NCBI GenBank assembly: GCA_946480485.1
Contig: CAMLJW010000089.1
Coordinates: forward strand, 1-14,128
Length of the DNA: 14,128 nucleotides
Reading direction: 5' to 3'
DNA from: an uncultured Streptomyces sp.
GTDB taxonomy: Bacteria; Actinomycetota; Actinomycetes; Streptomycetales; Streptomycetaceae
Shown here: positions 13,721-14,128 of the stretch, piece by piece
Numbering within the stretch: position 1 is the first letter of the stretch
How the letters are laid out: each line of letters opens with the position of its first letter
The notes under the pieces: model-generated
Database searches by the model: none
What the model saw: only the letters and a program-made list of their open reading frames with translations
What the model was told of the DNA's origin: nothing
Made by a program: the position numbers and the translations under genes

Positions 13721-14128
13721 TCAGAGGGCGTCGAGGACCTTGGCCGCCCAGGCGACCGCGACGTCCGTCAGCGACTCCCCACTGGCCGCGTCGTGCTGCC
13801 CGGTATCTCCGATCTGCCGCGCGCCGAGCCCGAGCAGGTCCGAGGAGATGACCGCGATGCCGTTGTTGTAGGTCTCGTACGTGCTGTCGCCCAGGCCGAA
13901 CGCGGCGAACCTGAGGCCGGACAGCTCGGGACGCGCCGCGAGCAGTGCCTCCTGGAAAGGCGCCGTGGTCTCGGGCAGTTCGCCCTCGCCGTACGTCGAG
14001 GTGATCACGACGACGGTGTCGGCCTCGCTCAGCTCCGACACGTCGTAGTTGTCCATGGCGACGACCTCGGCTTTCACACCGGCCGTATTGAAGGTCTCGG
14101 CGACGTCGTCCGCCACCAGTTCGGCGTT
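13721..14128 (-). CDS. Flavodoxin domain protein (5' end cut by window edge)
   Basis: FMN-binding electron carrier. The 135 visible residues run off the right edge and begin NAELVADDVAETF, which normally follows a YGTETG phosphate loop, so only some 10 to 15 N-terminal residues are likely missing if it is a single-domain flavodoxin. The GTG at 14116 lies inside this helix and is not the real start. FMN-contact loops are visible as TSTYGEGELPE and FGLGDSTYETYNNG, the latter as in sulfite reductase and P450 reductase flavodoxin domains. It ends 53 bp (17 bp to the alternative start) before the P450, so the two are surely co-transcribed. It most likely passes electrons to the P450, as cindoxin does for the cineole P450 CinA; a reductase would be encoded outside. 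It could instead be the C-terminal domain of a larger protein. Confidence 0.88.
   Translation of the reverse strand, partial: NAELVADDVAETFNTAGVKAEVVAMDNYDVSELSEADTVVVITSTYGEGELPETTAPFQEALLAARPELSGLRFAAFGLGDSTYETYNNGIAVISSDLLGLGARQIGDTGQHDAASGESLTDVAVAWAAKVLDAL

Noticed and set aside
12498..13871. A 457-codon plus-strand frame across the P450 and flavodoxin
   Set aside because: It is antisense to two genes with unmistakable motifs and shows only compositionally biased sequence.
1..14128. CRISPR arrays, tRNA genes, insertion sequences, attachment sites
   Set aside because: I saw no regularly spaced repeats, no tRNA cloverleaf, no transposase-like frame and no flanking direct repeats by eye; a tRNAscan or ISfinder search was not possible.

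Overview
This is a high-GC window with strong GC preference at third codon positions and GTG/TTG starts next to GGAGG-type ribosome binding sites. It suggests an actinobacterium, probably Streptomyces or a relative; the genus cannot be fixed from this sequence. I support eleven protein genes, all on the minus strand, so transcription runs from high to low coordinates. Nine are complete, and one is cut at each edge. I see no tRNA, rRNA, CRISPR array, transposase or transcription factor gene.

Layout in the direction of transcription. Block A (14128 to 7278): a flavodoxin (5' end outside the window), a cytochrome P450, the large and small subunits of an ATP-dependent hydantoinase/oxoprolinase-type enzyme (HyuA and HyuB, translationally coupled), and a saccharopine-dehydrogenase-like Rossmann enzyme. 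A 394-bp gap follows, holding a perfect 15-bp hairpin and a promoter/operator candidate. Block B (6883 to 3229): an acyl-CoA synthetase, an NAD-type short-chain dehydrogenase (SDR) and a class C beta-lactamase-fold serine hydrolase. A 304-bp gap with a 9-bp inverted repeat follows. Block C (2924 to 1): a small cupin, an APC-family permease and an NADP-type SDR that runs off the left edge.

Together the genes look like a catabolic island: uptake (permease), P450 oxidation driven by a flavodoxin, dehydrogenation (SDRs), ATP-dependent ring opening or carboxylation (HyuAB), hydrolysis (serine hydrolase), and CoA activation for beta-oxidation-like degradation. The substrate is not readable from sequence. 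A cyclic amide or lactam, or a ketone (by analogy with caprolactamase and acetophenone carboxylase, both HyuA/HyuB relatives), are the two readings I consider best. The points most worth a second look are the P450, whose I-helix carries His-Asn-Pro-Gly-His where the usual acid-alcohol pair should be; the P450-flavodoxin pairing beside HyuAB; the divergent HyuB motifs; and two similar AT-rich operator-like sites in front of the saccharopine-dehydrogenase-like gene and the CoA ligase gene, which suggest one unseen regulator.
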